Assembly: GCF_000721605.1 (NCBI RefSeq)
Contig: NZ_JOIZ01000014.1
Span: 62,001 to 126,000 of the forward strand
DNA length: 64,000 nt
Source: Streptomyces sp. NRRL S-37
GTDB taxonomy: Bacteria; Actinomycetota; Actinomycetes; Streptomycetales; Streptomycetaceae
Direction of reading: 5' to 3'
Shown here: one piece after another, positions 26,160-35,893 of the stretch
How the letters are laid out: each line of letters begins with the position of its first letter
Numbering within the stretch: the first letter of the stretch is position 1
The notes under the pieces: generated by a model
Database searches by the model: none
What the model was told of the DNA's origin: nothing
What the model saw: only the letters and a program-made list of their open reading frames with translations
Translations under genes and position numbers: made by a program

Positions 26160-26933
26160 ATGTCTGACGATCCGCTCCCCCCGCCGTCACCGAGCCCCGC
26201 ACCAGGCCGTACGACCGCCCGCACGGCGGCCGTGATCCCGGCCGCCGGCCGTGGTGTACGCCTCGGACCGGGCGCCCCCAAGGCGCTCCGCGCACTGGGC
26301 GGCACCCCCATGCTCATCCACGCCGTCCGCGCGATGGCCGCCTCCCGAGCCGTCTCCCTGGTCGTCGTCGTGGCCCCGCCCGACGGCGCCCCCGAGGTCA
26401 GGTCGCTGCTCGACGCACACGCGCTGCCCGACCGCACCGACTTCCTCGTCGTCCCCGGCGGCGAGAGCCGCCAGGAGTCCGTGAAACTCGGCCTGGACGC
26501 GCTGCCGCCCGGCTACGACATCGTCCTCGTGCACGACGCCGCCCGCCCGCTCGTCCCCGTGGACACCGTCGACACCGTCATCGAGGCCGTACGCGACGGC
26601 GCGCCGGCCGTCGTCCCCGCACTGCCGCTCGCCGACACCGTCAAGCAGGTCGAACCCGCCGCCCCCGGTGAGCCCGAGCCCGTGACCTCCACCCCGGACC
26701 GGTCACTGCTGCGGGCCGTACAGACCCCGCAGGGCTTCGACCGGGCCACCCTCGTACGTGCCCACGAGACCGTGAAGGACGACGTCACCGACGACGCGAG
26801 CATGGTCGAACAGCTCGGCCTCACCGTCGTCACCGTCCCCGGCCACGAAGAGGCCTTCAAGGTCACCCGCCCCCTCGACCTGGTCCTCGCCGAGGCGGTC
26901 CTCGCCCGCAGGAGGCTCAACGATGGCTTCTGA
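26160..26933 (+). CDS. ispD: 2-C-methyl-D-erythritol 4-phosphate cytidylyltransferase
   Basis: 257 residues. The nucleotide-binding loop [26 protein letters not shown] is complete with the conserved Arg and Lys. It continues with [39 protein letters not shown] (CTP/metal site) and [19 protein letters not shown]. It makes CDP-methylerythritol in the non-mevalonate isoprenoid pathway. The last 11 bases overlap ispF, a common actinobacterial arrangement. Confidence 0.95.
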   Translation: MSDDPLPPPSPSPAPGRTTARTAAVIPAAGRGVRLGPGAPKALRALGGTPMLIHAVRAMAASRAVSLVVVVAPPDGAPEVRSLLDAHALPDRTDFLVVPGGESRQESVKLGLDALPPGYDIVLVHDAARPLVPVDTVDTVIEAVRDGAPAVVPALPLADTVKQVEPAAPGEPEPVTSTPDRSLLRAVQTPQGFDRATLVRAHETVKDDVTDDASMVEQLGLTVVTVPGHEEAFKVTRPLDLVLAEAVLARRRLNDGF

Positions 26934-27420
26934 ACAGCCGTACCCCCTGCCGCAGGTCGGCATCGGCACCGACATCCACGCCTTCGAGGACGGCCGCGAA
27001 CTGTGGTGCGCCGGCCTGAAATGGGAGGGGGAGGGCCCCGGGCTCGCCGGCCACTCCGACGCGGACGTCGTCGCCCACGCCGCCTGCAACGCCCTGTTCT
27101 CCGCCGCCGGCCTCGGCGACCTCGGACAGCACTTCGGCACCGGTCGCCCGGAGTGGTCCGGAGCCTCCGGCGTCACCCTGCTCACCGAGGCCGCCCGCAT
27201 CGTCCACGAGGCCGGCTTCCGCATCGGCAACATCGCCGTCCAGGTGATCGGCCCCCGCCCGAAGATCGGCAAACGCAGGCAGGAAGCCCAGAAACTCCTC
27301 TCGGAGGCGGCGGGCGCCCCGGTCTCGGTCTCCGGCGCCACGACCGACGGCCTGGGCTTCCCCGGCAGGGACGAGGGCCTCATGGCGGTGGCGACGGCAC
27401 TGGTCGTCAAAGAAGGATGA
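26923..27420 (+). CDS. ispF: 2-C-methyl-D-erythritol 2,4-cyclodiphosphate synthase
   Basis: 165 residues. Metal ligands are Asp and His in [12 protein letters not shown] and His in [17 protein letters not shown]. The substrate loop has GDLGQHFG, and the C-terminus has [15 protein letters not shown] and [20 protein letters not shown]. It converts CDP-ME-2-phosphate to the cyclic diphosphate. Translation is coupled to ispD by an 11-base overlap. Confidence 0.96.
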   Translation: MASEQPYPLPQVGIGTDIHAFEDGRELWCAGLKWEGEGPGLAGHSDADVVAHAACNALFSAAGLGDLGQHFGTGRPEWSGASGVTLLTEAARIVHEAGFRIGNIAVQVIGPRPKIGKRRQEAQKLLSEAAGAPVSVSGATTDGLGFPGRDEGLMAVATALVVKEG

Positions 27421-27566
27421 GCCGTCCGGCCCGGGGGACGCGGGGCCGCGCCGGTACGCGGCCCCGCCGCGCGGGCGCGACACCCCCTCACCGGGCCCGC
27501 CATGACAAACGTCCCCGAAACAGCGAGGCGCACCGCGCACACGTCCGCGCCTACTACCCTGGTGTC

Positions 27567-28967
27567 GTGACTATTCGCCTGTACGACACCAGCGCCCGGC
27601 AGATCCGTGACTTCACCCCGCTCCAGCCGGGTTGCGTCTCGATCTACCTGTGTGGTGCCACCGTGCAGGCGGCACCCCACATCGGGCACATCCGCTCGGG
27701 CCTGAACTTCGACATCATGCGCCGCTGGTTCGAGTACCGCGGCCTGTCGGTGACGTTCATCCGCAACGTCACCGACATCGACGACAAGATCATCGCCAAG
27801 TCCGCCGAACAGGACCGCCCCTGGTGGTCCATCGGCTACGACAACGAGCGCGCCTTCACCGACGGCTACCGCGCCCTCGGCTGCCTGCCCCCGACCTACG
27901 AACCGCGCGCCACCGGCCACATCACCGAGATGGTCGAGATGATGCGCGGCCTCATCGAGCGCGGCCACGCCTACGCGGCCGACGGCAACGTGTACTTCGC
28001 CGTCACCTCGTTCCCCGAGTACCTGGGCCTGTCCAACCAGGAGCTCGACAACCTGCTCCAGCCGTCCGCCGAGGGCGAGACCGGCAAGCGGGACCCGCGC
28101 GACTTCGCGATGTGGAAGGCGGCCAAGCCCGGCGAGCCGAGCTGGGAGACCCCGTGGGGCCGCGGACGCCCCGGCTGGCACCTGGAGTGCTCGGCGATGG
28201 CGCACAAGTACCTCGGCAGCGCCTTCGACATCCACGGCGGCGGCCTCGACCTGATCTTCCCGCACCACGAGAACGAGATCGCCCAGGCCAAGGCCTACGG
28301 CGACGCGTTCGCCCGCTACTGGGTGCACAACGCCTGGGTCACCATGAGCGGCGAGAAGATGTCGAAGTCGCTCGGCAACAGCGTCCTGGTCTCCGAGATG
28401 GTCAAGCGCTGGCGGCCCATCGTGCTGCGCTACTACCTCGGCACCCCGCACTACCGGTCCATGATCGAGTACAGCGAGGAGGCCCTGCGCGAGGCCGAGT
28501 CCGCGTTCGCGCGGATCGAGGGCTTCGTGCAGCGCGTGATGGAGAAGGCCGGAGGCGTCGTCGAACCCGCCACCGAGGTGCCGCCCGCGTTCGCCGAGGC
28601 GATGGACGACGACCTGGGCGTCCCGCAGGCGCTCGCCGTCGTGCACACCACCGTCCGGCAGGGCAACAGCGCACTGTCCGCCGACGACAAGGAGGAGGCC
28701 GTCGCCCGCCTCGCCGAGGTCCGCGCCATGCTCGGCGTGCTCGGCCTCGACCCGCTCGACCCGCACTGGGCCGGCGAGACCGGCCGCGGCGAGGACCTCC
28801 ACGGCGTGATCGACACCCTCGTCCGCATGGTCCTCGACCAGCGCGAGGCCGCCCGCGCCCGCAAGGACTGGCCCACCGCGGACGCCATCCGCGACCAGCT
28901 GGGCCAGTCCGGCCTGGTCATCGAGGACAGCCCGCAGGGACCGCGCTGGAGCCTCGGCCCGCGCTGA
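27567..28967 (+). CDS. cysS: Cysteine--tRNA ligase
   Basis: 466 residues from a GTG ([16 protein letters not shown]). Class I motifs are intact: the zinc-site Cys in [12 protein letters not shown] in [11 protein letters not shown], the second zinc ligands in [14 protein letters not shown] and PHHENEIAQ, and KMSKS in [14 protein letters not shown]. The [15 protein letters not shown] variant of the usual YxCGxTVYDYxHIGH is normal for Streptomyces CysRS. It is distinct from MshC, which is shorter. TACCCT six bases upstream suggests a possibly leaderless transcript. Confidence 0.95.
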   Translation: MTIRLYDTSARQIRDFTPLQPGCVSIYLCGATVQAAPHIGHIRSGLNFDIMRRWFEYRGLSVTFIRNVTDIDDKIIAKSAEQDRPWWSIGYDNERAFTDGYRALGCLPPTYEPRATGHITEMVEMMRGLIERGHAYAADGNVYFAVTSFPEYLGLSNQELDNLLQPSAEGETGKRDPRDFAMWKAAKPGEPSWETPWGRGRPGWHLECSAMAHKYLGSAFDIHGGGLDLIFPHHENEIAQAKAYGDAFARYWVHNAWVTMSGEKMSKSLGNSVLVSEMVKRWRPIVLRYYLGTPHYRSMIEYSEEALREAESAFARIEGFVQRVMEKAGGVVEPATEVPPAFAEAMDDDLGVPQALAVVHTTVRQGNSALSADDKEEAVARLAEVRAMLGVLGLDPLDPHWAGETGRGEDLHGVIDTLVRMVLDQREAARARKDWPTADAIRDQLGQSGLVIEDSPQGPRWSLGPR

Positions 28968-29014
28968 GGAGCCAGGCCCCGACCGGTCCCGACCTCGGCA
29001 TCCGAAGATCGACT

Positions 29015-29040
29015 GTGCCGTCCGGGCCTCCGGGCGGCAC
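29015..29040 (+). terminator. GC-rich hairpin after cysS
   Basis: GTGCCGTCCGG pairs with CCGGGCGGCAC with one wobble, 47 bases after the stop. No U-run. Confidence 0.5.
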
Positions 29041-29146
29041 ACTTCATAGGCACACGTCACAGACGTAAGCACCAGGTGCGTACCTGATACGCGCCAGGTA
29101 CGCGCACAAGCAGCACCACCCACGACTTCATGGAGACGGATACCTC

Positions 29147-30091
29147 ATGGCCGCGAACAACCGCCGCATGTCCGGCAAGAAGGGCGCGCAGGTCGGCAGC
29201 GGCGGCCAGCGGCGCCGGGGCCTGGAAGGCAAGGGACCCACGCCGCCCGCCGAGATGCGCAAGGGGCACGCCAAGCAGCGCGCCGCCCAGGCGAAGGCGC
29301 GCCGCGCCCAGGGCGCCCGCCCGCAGCAGCGGCGCGGCGGGGGCCGCTCGGCCTCCGAACTCGTCGTCGGCCGCAACCCGGTCGTCGAGGCGCTGCGCGA
29401 GGGCGTGCCCGCGTCCACGCTCTACGTCCAGCAGTTCATCGACAACGACGAGCGGGTGCGCGAGGCGCTCCAGCTCGCGGCCGAACGCGGCGGCATCAAC
29501 CTCATGGAGGCGCCGCGTCCCGAGCTCGACCGCATGACCAACGGCCTGAACCACCAGGGCCTGGTCCTCCAGGTCCCGCCGTACGAGTACGCACACCCCG
29601 AGGACCTCGTCGCCAACGCCCACGACGAGGGTGAGGACCCGCTGATCGTCGCCCTCGACGGGGTCACCGACCCGCGCAACCTCGGCGCGGTCGTCCGGTC
29701 CGTCTCCGCGTTCGGCGGCCACGGCGTCGTCGTACCCGAGCGGCGCGCCGCCGGGATGACCGCCGGCGCCTGGAAGACGTCCGCCGGTACGGCCGCCCGT
29801 ACGCCCGTCGCCCGCGCCACCAACCTGACGCGCGCGCTGGAGGCGTACAAGAAGGCCGGCATCGCGGTCGTCGGCCTGGCCGCCGACGGCGAGGCCGAGC
29901 TCGGCGACCTCACCGCGCTGGACGGACCGGTCGTCATCGTCGTCGGCAGCGAGGGCAAGGGCCTCTCCCGACTGGTCGGCGAGACCTGCGACTTCCGGGT
30001 CCGGATCCCGATGCCGGGCGGCGCCGAGTCGCTCAACGCGGGTGTGGCGGCGGGGATCGTGCTGTACGAGGCGGCGCGTCGACGGGGCTGA
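29147..30091 (+). CDS. rlmB: 23S rRNA 2'-O-methyltransferase, TrmH/SpoU family
   Basis: 314 residues. A basic Gly/Arg/Lys-rich extension covers residues 1-65. A SpoU substrate-binding domain ([20 protein letters not shown]) follows, then the knotted SPOUT methyltransferase domain with motif 1 [20 protein letters not shown], motif 2 [18 protein letters not shown] and motif 3 [20 protein letters not shown]. It is RlmB-like, acting on G2251 equivalent; a thiostrepton-resistance-type target is less likely given the family neighbours. Confidence 0.9.
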   Translation: MAANNRRMSGKKGAQVGSGGQRRRGLEGKGPTPPAEMRKGHAKQRAAQAKARRAQGARPQQRRGGGRSASELVVGRNPVVEALREGVPASTLYVQQFIDNDERVREALQLAAERGGINLMEAPRPELDRMTNGLNHQGLVLQVPPYEYAHPEDLVANAHDEGEDPLIVALDGVTDPRNLGAVVRSVSAFGGHGVVVPERRAAGMTAGAWKTSAGTAARTPVARATNLTRALEAYKKAGIAVVGLAADGEAELGDLTALDGPVVIVVGSEGKGLSRLVGETCDFRVRIPMPGGAESLNAGVAAGIVLYEAARRRG

Positions 30092-30278
30092 TTCCGGAGG
30101 CTGGTGGAGGCCGCCGGACGGGGCTCTTCGCGGCCGGGAGAGTGCGGCGGGCGGGACCGGACGGATGTTCGGTGAGGTCGCCCATACGGGGTGTTCCGGG
30201 CGGTCCGGGCAGGCTTGACGCGGTCCGGACACTTCCGGCGGGTCAAGGCAGTGTCCTAACGCCGTGTCACTCGGTTAG

Positions 30279-31904
30279 ATGAGTGTGGACACGAGAACAC
30301 CCCGCACACCCACGGGGGACCGCTCGTCGGGACTCGACGACGCTCCCGCGCTGAGCATGGTGAAGGTGCCGAGCGATCCGGCGCAGGTCATCGTCAATCA
30401 CGCCAGCTTCCGCGTGCAGCTGGGCGGCTCGGCGCGACGCGCCCAGTCGCCGCGGATCGCACGGCACGTGAGCGCCGCCGAGGACACCGCCCGCATCCCC
30501 GTCGTCACCACCGTGGGCACGCCGGGCCATACCGGCACCCGCCGCCGGCCCGTCGTCTGGAGCGGCCGGTCCGCACCCGACGACACCGGCGCCCACCGAC
30601 TGCTCCAGGCCGTACGGCACGAAGGCGTCCGCCACGCCGACGAGCCGCTCACCCATGCCGGCGCCACCCAGGTCGTCCCGCACACCGGCACCGGGTACGA
30701 CCACACCGCCGACCCGGTCACCCAGACCCTCGAAACCCCGTTCGTCGGCGCCCAGCGCCGCCCGGCCGACGGGCCCCTGCTGCCCCCGATGCGCACGGTC
30801 GGCAGCGCCTACGACGAACCCGCCTACGACGAACCCGCCCCCGACGACGGGTTCGAGGACACCGGCCGCCGCACCAGGCGGCACGGCGACGACCCGGCCC
30901 GGCACGCCTACTACCCCGGCCGCCGGATGAACCTCGGCGTCGTCCTGCTCCCGCTGCGTGTCTTCCTCGGCGGCATCTCCGTCTACGCCGGGATGAGCAA
31001 GCTGTGCGACCCCCTCTACTTCGAGGGCGGCAAACGCGGCTCCATGGTCAAGTGGCTGCACACCCTGCACCCCTGGGAAGTCGCCGAGCCGCTCCGCCAG
31101 TTCGCCCTCGAGCACCCCATCGGCTCCGGGCTCGCCATCGCCTTCGCACAGATCGTCGTCGGCGTCCTGACCGCCCTCGGCTGCTGGCAGCGCCTGGCCG
31201 CCGTCGTCGGGGCGGCGCTCTCGGCGGCCCTGCTGGTCACCGTCAGCTGGAAGAGCGTCCCCGCCTACGAGACACCCGACATCATCTACCTCGCCGCCTG
31301 GTCACCGCTGATCATCGCGGGCGCCCCCGTCTACTCCGTCGACGGCAGCCTCGCGAGCCGGGCCTGGCGCCGGCTCGGCCCCCGCGCCGACATCTGGGAC
31401 CTGCGCCGGTACGTACTGCGCCGGGGCGCCCTGGTCACCTTCGTGGTCTGCGGGTTCAGCATGCTCGTCGGCTCCCTGCTCGGCGGCGCCGTACGGGACG
31501 CCGACCGGGTGGTCGTCCCCGGACCCGGCGAAGCCCCGCGCAACGAACTGCCCGGCTCCCCGCTGCCGGAGGAGTCCGGCGAACACCGGAAGAAGGAGCG
31601 GACCCCGGCCGCCTCCACCCCACCCATCCGGGACGCCACCTCGGACGCGGCGAGCCCGTCCGCCGGTACCACCACCCCGGGCGCGATCCAGGGCGCCGGC
31701 GCGGCCACCGGCACACCCAGCCAGACCCAGGGCAGCGCCGGCCAGGCCCCGCCCCAGCAGTCCTCCCCGGCCGGCCAGGCACCCAGCACCAGCTCCGGCC
31801 CCACGGCGGGCGGCACCGGCGCCTCCGGCGGCAGCGGCGCACCGAGCGGCGGCAGCGGCGGTTCCTCCGGAAGGCCGGGCCTCGTGGGCGGCCTCCTGGG
31901 ATAG
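30279..31904 (+). CDS. DoxX family membrane protein with long flanking disordered regions
   Basis: 541 residues. Residues 1-210 are polar and low complexity. The DoxX-like core lies at ~215-390 with four membrane segments (LGVVLLPLRVFLGGISVYAG, GLAIAFAQIVVGVLTALGCW, LAAVVGAALSAALLVTVSW, IIYLAAWSPLIIAG). A further helix comes after 390 and the C-terminal ~140 residues are Ser/Gly/Pro/Gln-rich. DoxX proteins are linked to redox or thiol-stress complexes in mycobacteria; here the role is unknown. The ATG directly follows GGTTAG, so initiation may be leaderless. Confidence 0.8.
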   Translation: MSVDTRTPRTPTGDRSSGLDDAPALSMVKVPSDPAQVIVNHASFRVQLGGSARRAQSPRIARHVSAAEDTARIPVVTTVGTPGHTGTRRRPVVWSGRSAPDDTGAHRLLQAVRHEGVRHADEPLTHAGATQVVPHTGTGYDHTADPVTQTLETPFVGAQRRPADGPLLPPMRTVGSAYDEPAYDEPAPDDGFEDTGRRTRRHGDDPARHAYYPGRRMNLGVVLLPLRVFLGGISVYAGMSKLCDPLYFEGGKRGSMVKWLHTLHPWEVAEPLRQFALEHPIGSGLAIAFAQIVVGVLTALGCWQRLAAVVGAALSAALLVTVSWKSVPAYETPDIIYLAAWSPLIIAGAPVYSVDGSLASRAWRRLGPRADIWDLRRYVLRRGALVTFVVCGFSMLVGSLLGGAVRDADRVVVPGPGEAPRNELPGSPLPEESGEHRKKERTPAASTPPIRDATSDAASPSAGTTTPGAIQGAGAATGTPSQTQGSAGQAPPQQSSPAGQAPSTSSGPTAGGTGASGGSGAPSGGSGGSSGRPGLVGGLLG

Positions 31905-31908
31905 CCCG

Positions 31909-31961
31909 CACACGGCAGTGGGGTCCCGCACGGATGACGTGCGGGACCCCACTGCCGTGTG
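31909..31961. terminator. Long perfect hairpin between convergent genes
   Basis: A 23-base perfect stem beginning CACACGGCAGTGG with a 7-base loop, starting 5 bases after the DoxX gene stop. It has no U-run; it probably terminates both the DoxX gene and the convergent nucleotidyltransferase gene. Confidence 0.85.
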
Positions 31962-32034
31962 GAAGCGGCGGCTACGGCCGGCCGTCACGCACACGACGCC
32001 GGCCCGACGGGGTGACGGGCGGAAGGAAAAGACT

Positions 32035-32766
32035 TCAGCGGCCCTGCGCCGAGAGCTCCTTCGCCGCCTCCGTCAGGTCCTTCGCGGTGTCGATCGCCCG
32101 CCAGTAGGAGCCCTGGGGGATGGGGAAGCCGGCCAGCCGGCGCTCACGCGCCAGGTGCGGGAACGTGGTGCGCTCGTGGTCACCGCGCTCCGGGAGCAGA
32201 CCGGCGAACTCCGGGGAGAAGACGTACACACCCGCGTTGATCTCGAAGGTCGACGGCGGCGCCTCGATGAAGTCGGTGATGTGCCCGAAGCCGTCCGTGC
32301 GCACCGCGCCCCACGGGATACGCGGACGGGCCAGGGCCAGGGTCGCGACGGCGTCGCGCTCGGTGTGGAAGTCGGCCATGTCGCGCAGCGAGAAACGGGT
32401 CCAGATGTCGCCGTTGGTGGCGTACCAGGGCCGGTCCGGGTGCGGGAGGTGGGCGGCGGCGTACTTCAGGCCGCCGCCGCGGCCGAGGGGTTCCGTCTCC
32501 ACGACGGTGGTGACGGAGAGGGGCAGGTCGGCGGTGTCCAGCCACTTCTGCAGGACTTCGGCGAGATGGCCGCAGGAGACCACCACGTCCGTCACGCCCT
32601 CCTCGGCGAGCCAGGAGAGCTGGTGGCCGATGATCGGGGTTCCCGTGCCGGGGATCTCGACCATCGGCTTGGGGCGGTCGTCGGTGTACGGCCGAAGCCG
32701 GGATCCCTGGCCTCCGGCCAGGACTACCGCTTGTACGGGGCGGGCGACGGCTCGCGGATCGGTCAT
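32035..32766 (-). CDS. Sugar-phosphate nucleotidyltransferase
   Basis: 243 residues. The signature VVLAGGQGSRLRPYTDDRPK, then PMVEIPGTGTPIIGHQLSWL, and Asp in WYATNGDIWTRF mark the NTP_transferase (GT-A-like) fold. It is closest in style to mannose-1-phosphate guanylyltransferases and RmlA-type enzymes, but lacks a C-terminal hexapeptide domain. The product is a nucleotide sugar for cell-surface glycans; exact specificity is not readable. Confidence 0.85.
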   Translation of the reverse strand: MTDPRAVARPVQAVVLAGGQGSRLRPYTDDRPKPMVEIPGTGTPIIGHQLSWLAEEGVTDVVVSCGHLAEVLQKWLDTADLPLSVTTVVETEPLGRGGGLKYAAAHLPHPDRPWYATNGDIWTRFSLRDMADFHTERDAVATLALARPRIPWGAVRTDGFGHITDFIEAPPSTFEINAGVYVFSPEFAGLLPERGDHERTTFPHLARERRLAGFPIPQGSYWRAIDTAKDLTEAAKELSAQGR

Positions 32767-32858
32767 GCCCGCACTGTACGCGGCGCGGCGTTCGGGGGTG
32801 TGCGGGTGCCCTGTGCTGTGCGAGGTGCCCCGGGTTGGTGTGGGCCGGGGGGTGGTCA

Positions 32859-32923
32859 CGCAGCCCGGCGTTTGCGGGGTACCGTCGCGCCCACCCGTGC
32901 CGCCCTGCGGCACGACTGCCCGC
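32859..32923. repeat. Dispersed intergenic repeat, copy 2
   Basis: Nearly the same as 23842-23909 in the same orientation: CGCAGCCCGGCGTTTGCGG ... GGCACGACTGCCCGC. It lies in the gap upstream of the nucleotidyltransferase. Confidence 0.65.
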
Positions 32924-32978
32924 GGGAGCGGGGTATGCGGCTGCCCGCGGGAACGGGGGCGGGAGCGGGGCAGCCGTG

Positions 32979-33422
32979 TCAGCGGTTGGCTGTGGTGACG
33001 CCGGAGGCGAAGGAGGTGTCGCAGACCGGGCGGGCGTAGGACTGGGCCTTGGTGGGACCGTAGACACGGACCGCCGCCTTGCCGAGGGCACGGGCGATGG
33101 ACGCGCAGTGCTTCGCCAGCGACGGGCGGTCGTTCACGGCCTGCTGGAGGTGGGTGAGCGCCACACCCGGGTTCTCCTCCTGCAGTTCGACCAGCAGCTT
33201 GTCCCGCAGCGCGTGCTGCGGCGCCTGGGCGTCACCGCGGGAGGAGGCACCGGAGGCGGCCGCGAGCACGGGGCTCGAGGAAGCCCCCGACCAATTGACC
33301 CGCGCGACCGCGAAAGTCCCGGAGAGCACCAGGACGACGGGCAGGACGAGGGCGAGGGAGCGGCCGATCCGGCGGGCGGGGCCCCGGCCGCGACGCGTCT
33401 GACGGTTAGTGGAGTGCTTCAC
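32979..33422 (-). CDS. Secreted or membrane-anchored hypothetical protein
   Basis: 147 residues from a GTG at 33422 (VKHSTNRQTRRGRGPARR). TACCCT 8 bases upstream may be a -10 box for a leaderless mRNA. A twin-Arg-rich start is followed by one hydrophobic segment (SLALVLPVVLVLSGTFAVA). The exported part is helical (ALRDKLLVELQEENPGVALT, HLQQAVNDRPSLAKHCASIA) with two Cys (KHCASI, PVCDTS) that could form a disulfide. The family is not recognised. Confidence 0.65.
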   Translation of the reverse strand: MKHSTNRQTRRGRGPARRIGRSLALVLPVVLVLSGTFAVARVNWSGASSSPVLAAASGASSRGDAQAPQHALRDKLLVELQEENPGVALTHLQQAVNDRPSLAKHCASIARALGKAAVRVYGPTKAQSYARPVCDTSFASGVTTANR

Positions 33423-33560
33423 GCGTGTGAGGGTAGCGTCCGGTAGCGACAAGAAAACATTCCGTCACCGTTACGGGGGACACGGAACTCCATACTCCGT
33501 GCGGCGTGTTGACGCATGAGGCCGAAATGACCGGTGTGCCCGGGTATTTGTCGACAACGC

Positions 33561-33592
33561 GAAGGGCCCCGCGGCAAGCCGCAGGGCCCTTC
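33561..33592 (-). terminator. Terminator of msiK
   Basis: GAAGGGCCC and GCGGC arms pair with GCCGC and GGGCCCTTC, 12 bases beyond the msiK stop. A 14-base interrupted stem. Confidence 0.8.
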
Positions 33593-33604
33593 CACGCGAT
33601 GACG

Positions 33605-34693
33605 TCAGTCGGACAGGCGCGCACCGGTCGACGTCGAGAACACGTGGGTCTCACCCGCGCGCGGCACGACGTGCAGCTGGCTGCCCTTCTCCGGAACCTC
33701 ACGGCCACCGACACGGACCACGATGTCCTTGGCCTCGCCGCCGACCTGCGCCGTGCCGTACACGAACGCGTCGGAGCCCAGCTCCTCGACGACGTTCACG
33801 GTGACCGCGAGACCCTTGTCGGTGTCGGCACCGGCCACGTCGAAGTGCTCGGGGCGCACGCCCACGGTGACGGTCTTGTCGCTGGTCGCGGAGAGCGCGT
33901 CACGCTGCACCGGCACCACCGAGTTGCCGAACTTCACACCACCGTCGGCGATCGGAACCTCGACCAGGTTCATGGCCGGCGAACCGATGAAGCCGGCGAC
34001 GAACAGGTTCGCGGGCTTGTCGTACATGTTCCGCGGGGTGTCCACCTGCTGCAGCAGACCGTCCTTGAGGACCGCGACACGGTCACCCATGGTGAGGGCC
34101 TCGACCTGGTCGTGCGTGACGTAGACCGTGGTGATGCCCAGACGGCGCTGCAGCGACGCGATCTGCGTACGGGTGGACACACGGAGCTTGGCGTCCAGGT
34201 TGGACAGCGGCTCGTCCATGAGGAACACCTGGGGCTCACGCACGATCGCACGGCCCATCGCGACACGCTGACGCTGACCACCGGAGAGCGCCTTCGGCTT
34301 GCGGTCCAGGTACTCGGTCAGGTCGAGGATCTTCGCGGCCTCCTCGACCTTCTGCCGGATCTCCGCCTTGTTGACACCCGCGATCTTGAGCGCGAAGCCC
34401 ATGTTGTCCGCGACCGTCATGTGCGGGTAGAGCGCGTAGTTCTGGAACACCATGGCGATGTCCCGGTCCTTCGGCGGCAGATGCGTGACGTCGCGGTCAC
34501 CGATGCGGATCGCACCACCGTTGACGTCCTCGAGCCCCGCGAGCATGCGGAGCGAGGTCGACTTGCCGCAACCGGAGGGACCGACCAGGACGAGGAACTC
34601 GCCGTCCGCGATGTCGATCTCCAGCGCGTCGACGGCGGGCTTGGTGGAACCGGGGTAGATCCGGGTCGCCTTGTCGAACGTGACAGTGGCCAT
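33605..34693 (-). CDS. msiK: Multiple-sugar ABC transporter ATPase
   Basis: 362 residues. The ABC domain has Walker A GPSGCGKST, Q-loop FQNYALYPHM, signature LSGGQRQRVAMGRA, Walker B VFLMDEPLSNLD and switch His VTHDQ. A C-terminal MalK-type OB/TOBE regulatory region follows (VGVRPEHFDVAGADTDKG). It closely follows MsiK, the single ATPase serving many carbohydrate importers in Streptomyces (cellobiose, maltose, trehalose, chitobiose). No permease is beside it, as expected. AGAAGGGGA precedes the ATG. Confidence 0.95.
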   Translation of the reverse strand: MATVTFDKATRIYPGSTKPAVDALEIDIADGEFLVLVGPSGCGKSTSLRMLAGLEDVNGGAIRIGDRDVTHLPPKDRDIAMVFQNYALYPHMTVADNMGFALKIAGVNKAEIRQKVEEAAKILDLTEYLDRKPKALSGGQRQRVAMGRAIVREPQVFLMDEPLSNLDAKLRVSTRTQIASLQRRLGITTVYVTHDQVEALTMGDRVAVLKDGLLQQVDTPRNMYDKPANLFVAGFIGSPAMNLVEVPIADGGVKFGNSVVPVQRDALSATSDKTVTVGVRPEHFDVAGADTDKGLAVTVNVVEELGSDAFVYGTAQVGGEAKDIVVRVGGREVPEKGSQLHVVPRAGETHVFSTSTGARLSD

Positions 34694-34859
34694 GGTGAAT
34701 GGTCCCCTTCTACCGGCAGGAACGTGCCGGACGATCCGAGTAGGAAGGTGAAGCCACGACGGATGCTCCGCTGTGGTGTGGTCCACACGAGTGAACTGGC
34801 ACAGGACGGTACCGGGCGTTCACCTGGTTGTCAGTAGTTCCAGGGCTGTGAATTTCGCG

Positions 34860-34895
34860 GAAACTTTCGACCGCGGCGGTGACTTTCGTGTTTCG
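34860..34895 (-). promoter_or_regulatory. Repeated CGAAAGT(TTC) elements upstream of msiK
   Basis: On the minus strand CGAAAGTTTC (34869-34860) and CGAAACACGAAAGTC (34895-34881) sit about 170-200 bases before the msiK ATG. They resemble CGAAAGTTTCG-type elements found upstream of polysaccharide-use genes in Streptomyces. The binding protein is unknown. Confidence 0.35.
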
Positions 34896-34902
34896 TACGT
34901 GA

Positions 34903-35874
34903 TCACCGCTCGCTCGCGTAGCGGTCCGCCAGCACTCCTACCGCCGTCGCGACCGCCTCCCGCAGCCCTGCCGGGCCGAGCACCTCCGCCTCGACGCCGA
35001 GCCGCAGCAGGTCGCCGGTCGCGACCGACTCCGATTCGACGGCCAGCTCCACCTCCACCCAGCCCCGCCCGTCCGCCGGCCCCGCGTCCGCGAGCGCCCG
35101 CGCCCCCGCCGCCCCGAACTGCATCGGCAGCAGCTTCTGCCCGCGCGGTGAGAGCCGCACCCGGGCCGTGCCCTGCCGCATCGCCGCCTCCATCCGCCGG
35201 GACGACTCCGTCCAGTACGCGGCCAGGTCGAAGCCCGCGGGCCGGATGAACTCCTCGCCCGTCTCCGCCACCGCCTGGAACCGCGACACCCGGTAGGTGC
35301 GCACCGCGTCGTCCGCCAGCGCCACCAGGTACCAGATGCCGCCCTTCAGCACGAGCCCCAGCGGACGCACCTCCCGGTGCACCTCGCCGCGCCAGCGCCG
35401 GTAGCGGGTCTCCAGCACCCTGCGCTCCCACACGGCCCGCGCGATCGGCTCCAGGTACGGCACGGGGTCGGCGTCCCGGAACCAGGCCGGCGCGTCCAGG
35501 TGGAACCGCTCGCGCACCCGCCGCGCCTGGTCCGCCAGTTCGCCCGGCAGGGAGGCCTCCACCTTCAGCTGGGCGCTCGCCAGTACGGCACCCAGACCCA
35601 GGTCCCTGGCCGGTCCCGGCAGTCCCGCGAGGACCAGCGAACCGGCCTCCGCGTCCGTCAGCCCGGTGAGCCGCGTGCGGTAGCCCTCCACCAGGCGGTA
35701 GCCACCCTCCGGCCCGCGTTCGGCCCGCACCGGCACCCCGGAGGCGCCGAGCGCCTCGATGTCCCGGTACACGGTGCGCACCGACACCTCCAGCTCGGCC
35801 GCCAGTTCGGGGGCGGTCATCCGGCCGCGGTTCTGCAGCAGCAGGAGCAGGGAGAGGAGCCGGTCGGCGCGCAT
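34903..35874 (-). CDS. YafY/WYL-domain transcriptional regulator
   Basis: 323 residues from MRADRLLSLL (an ATG at 35883 adds MAP). The N-terminal winged helix is LLLLQNRGRMTAPELAAELE, VSVRTVYRDIEALGASGVPV. The WYL domain (residues ~135-215) has REVRPLGLVLKGGIWYLVAL and the C-terminal extension WCX follows. It is divergent from the DUF3224 gene across a perfect 9-base-arm palindrome, the presumed operator. Confidence 0.9.
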   Translation of the reverse strand: MRADRLLSLLLLLQNRGRMTAPELAAELEVSVRTVYRDIEALGASGVPVRAERGPEGGYRLVEGYRTRLTGLTDAEAGSLVLAGLPGPARDLGLGAVLASAQLKVEASLPGELADQARRVRERFHLDAPAWFRDADPVPYLEPIARAVWERRVLETRYRRWRGEVHREVRPLGLVLKGGIWYLVALADDAVRTYRVSRFQAVAETGEEFIRPAGFDLAAYWTESSRRMEAAMRQGTARVRLSPRGQKLLPMQFGAAGARALADAGPADGRGWVEVELAVESESVATGDLLRLGVEAEVLGPAGLREAVATAVGVLADRYASER

Positions 35875-35893
35875 GGGAGCCATTGTCCCGCCG

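Noticed and set aside
26703..29123. 806-codon minus-strand frame opposite ispD, ispF and cysS
   Set aside because: Gly/Val/Asp-rich antisense shadow; the plus strand carries clear enzyme motifs.
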